From the NCBI GenBank assembly GCA_030704615.1, contig CM060734.1:19532001-19592000 (forward strand): a stretch of 60,000 nucleotides of DNA. The letters run 5' to 3'. The DNA is from Takakia lepidozioides. Lineage: Eukaryota > Streptophyta > Takakiopsida > Takakiales > Takakiaceae. Position numbers and translations under genes: made by a program. A model generated the notes under the pieces. It saw nothing but the letters and a program-made list of their open reading frames with translations, did not search any database and was not told the DNA's origin. Below, one piece after another: positions 58,908 through 60,000 of this stretch; position 1 is the stretch's first letter; every line of letters begins with the position of its first letter.

Positions 58908-60000
58908 TTACGCATGAGCATCGTTGTGTGCAACTGAGAGAGCGAGAGCTGCTGTAACGGCGTGTGTGTTGGGAGCAGGCGTCGATTCTCCGCTGCGTTC
59001 GAGGTTGACAGCCACGGTGGGGAGGCGTGATTTGGCTTGTTGGTGCAGCATTGCATTGAGTTCGGGTGCCGCATGGAAGAAGTTCGTTATGACAGGGCGG
59101 TGGCGATGAAAGAGAGCGCCAGGCTCCACAGGTGGTGGAGTCCCGTTGTCATGAGTAGAGGTGGAGCCAGGGAGCTGGGGCAGCTTTGCGAGAATGAGGT
59201 CCGCGTGATGGTAAAAGTTTGCCAGATTCTGGCCCAAGGACTCGGTGATGGATTTGTGCAGCGATAACATGTACTTATGGTATTCTAGGTGTTGGTGTGT
59301 GATAGAGTCTGCAAGCCGGGTCTCCATATCGTTGATGTCGGTGCGCAGGTCTGTACAGATAGATATAGAATGTGCCTCGAGCTTCCGGTCAATCTCTGCC
59401 ATCCAGTCCTTGTTCTCAGGTTGACGTTTATGCAGAGGCTGGATTGTGATGGTGTTTACAGTATCAAGAAGGGCTTGATTGATATTACCAACTTGCAATC
59501 TTTCGCTGTTGACGGTGGGGTGAGGCCCTTCAGACTGTTTTGGTGCGGGGAGAAATTGATGAAGCGGCCAAGCATAGCAACATGTGGGCTGTTGTACCAT
59601 TTAGTATAAATGATAGGGTTCTTGCAGGTCACATGCATCATCCCTATGTGTTTGACTCGCTCGTTGGGGGGCATCTGGCAAAAGTAAGTTTCGGTAATGT
59701 TGTCGGCACCCATCACACCTTGCAACTCCTTGAGAATGGTTTCTCGGGGGTGAAGTTGACACAGGTTTTTAACCACGACTGTGAGCGCGTCTCTTTCTGC
59801 AATCGCCTCCTTCTCCTTCTCGGAACCTTTGGCTCTTGTTTTGCCCTGCTTTTTGATCCGGATCTTTGGTTTGATTAGGACGTTATCGATACGGATCCCC
59901 TTGTCCAAAATTCGAGTTCTGGTATCCTCTGTGGCGAGATAGATAAAGGTGAAATTGGTGTCGGGGTTGGACTTGCCGACGTATAAGATTTCAAAGTTGT
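58908..60000 (-). pseudogene. LINE (second family) ORF1, RRM-like
   Basis: The frame is open from the window edge to about 59500 (NFEILYVGKSNPDTNFTFIY ... TRILDKGIRIDNVLIKPKIR), an RRM-like beta-alpha-beta pattern. A basic linker and a second such unit follow (ALTVVVKNLCQLHPRETILK ... IGMMHVTCKNPIIYTKWY). A frameshift around 59460-59600 then leads to a coiled-coil-like part (WMAEIDRKLEAHSI, DINDMETRLADSIT, YHKYMLSLHKSITE) that stops at 58908. ORF1 proteins of LINEs package the RNA. The order RRM then coiled coil is reversed compared with copy A's ORF1. The N-terminus lies outside the window. Confidence 0.7.

Larger units (their letters stand above)
53040..60000 (-). mobile_element. Chromodomain-bearing LINE (second family), truncated by window
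   Basis: A long minus-strand non-LTR retrotransposon, unlike the TTTCA-tailed family. From right to left it has ORF1 with RRM-like parts (60000-58908), a spacer, ORF2 with a 2A-like motif (56981-57007), an APE endonuclease (56250-55433), an RT palm/thumb (55130-54540), and a C-terminal region with a chromodomain (53620-53471) ending at 53162. Frameshifts, an in-frame stop and loss of the RT fingers make this copy inactive. The coding strand is strikingly poor in G and rich in C and A, so proteins are rich in P, T, H and S. The 5' end lies beyond the window. Confidence 0.88.

Noticed and set aside
58007-59074. 355-codon minus-strand frame with a hydrophobic segment
   Set aside because: It is open mainly because of the skewed base composition and partly overlaps ORF1; the peptide is low-complexity and has no recognisable domain.

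Overview
This window is nuclear DNA of a land plant. It has GT-AG introns, a peroxisomal-type citrate synthase with 14 coding exons, plant exocyst EXO84 exons, an arabinogalactan peptide, an eight-cysteine lipid-transfer protein, a PLS-class PPR relic and many degenerate retrotransposons. The PPR style, the intron full of LINE copies and the high repeat load suggest a seedless vascular plant, most likely a homosporous fern. That placement is inference; no marker gene fixes the species.

Layout. 0.5-2.2 kb: an old LINE relic, an LTR and an adjoining retroelement ORF. 2.26-16.23 kb: EXO84, whose 5' exons (2259-3482) lie on the minus strand while the remaining exons (5059-16230) lie on the plus strand. 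The gene is therefore split by an inversion or a mis-assembly, although every identified exon keeps its frame. Its 7.8-kb intron (6901-14661) holds a train of LINE copies in gene sense, each ending in a TTTCA-repeat tail. 17.34-22.67 kb: an intact citrate synthase gene of 516 aa with a PTS2 signal. 25.1-25.3 kb: an AG-peptide. 26.1-33.3 kb: a degenerate Ty3/gypsy element on the minus strand with two LTRs. 34.1-41.9 kb: one or two unrecognised genes, including a coiled-coil protein ending in three 35-residue repeats, with a 5'-truncated LINE copy between candidate exons. 43.8-44.0 kb: a Ty1/copia scrap. 44.4-45.0 kb: a kelch-like ORF. 46.1-46.4 kb: a lipid-transfer protein. 48.1-51.1 kb: a PPR pseudogene. 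51.1-51.5 kb: AT-rich DNA with GC palindromes. 52.1-52.8 kb: a trihelix/SANT-like pseudogene. 53.0-60.0 kb: a second LINE family on the minus strand, with RRM-like ORF1, a 2A-like motif, an APE endonuclease, a partly deleted reverse transcriptase and a chromodomain at the ORF2 C-terminus.

The most noteworthy items are the chromodomain-bearing, 2A-containing LINE and the inverted 5' part of EXO84. Citrate synthase and EXO84 are ordinary housekeeping genes (glyoxylate cycle/beta-oxidation and exocytosis) and are not functionally linked. Most of the rest is retrotransposon-derived. Similarities to families are from knowledge of those families; no search was run.
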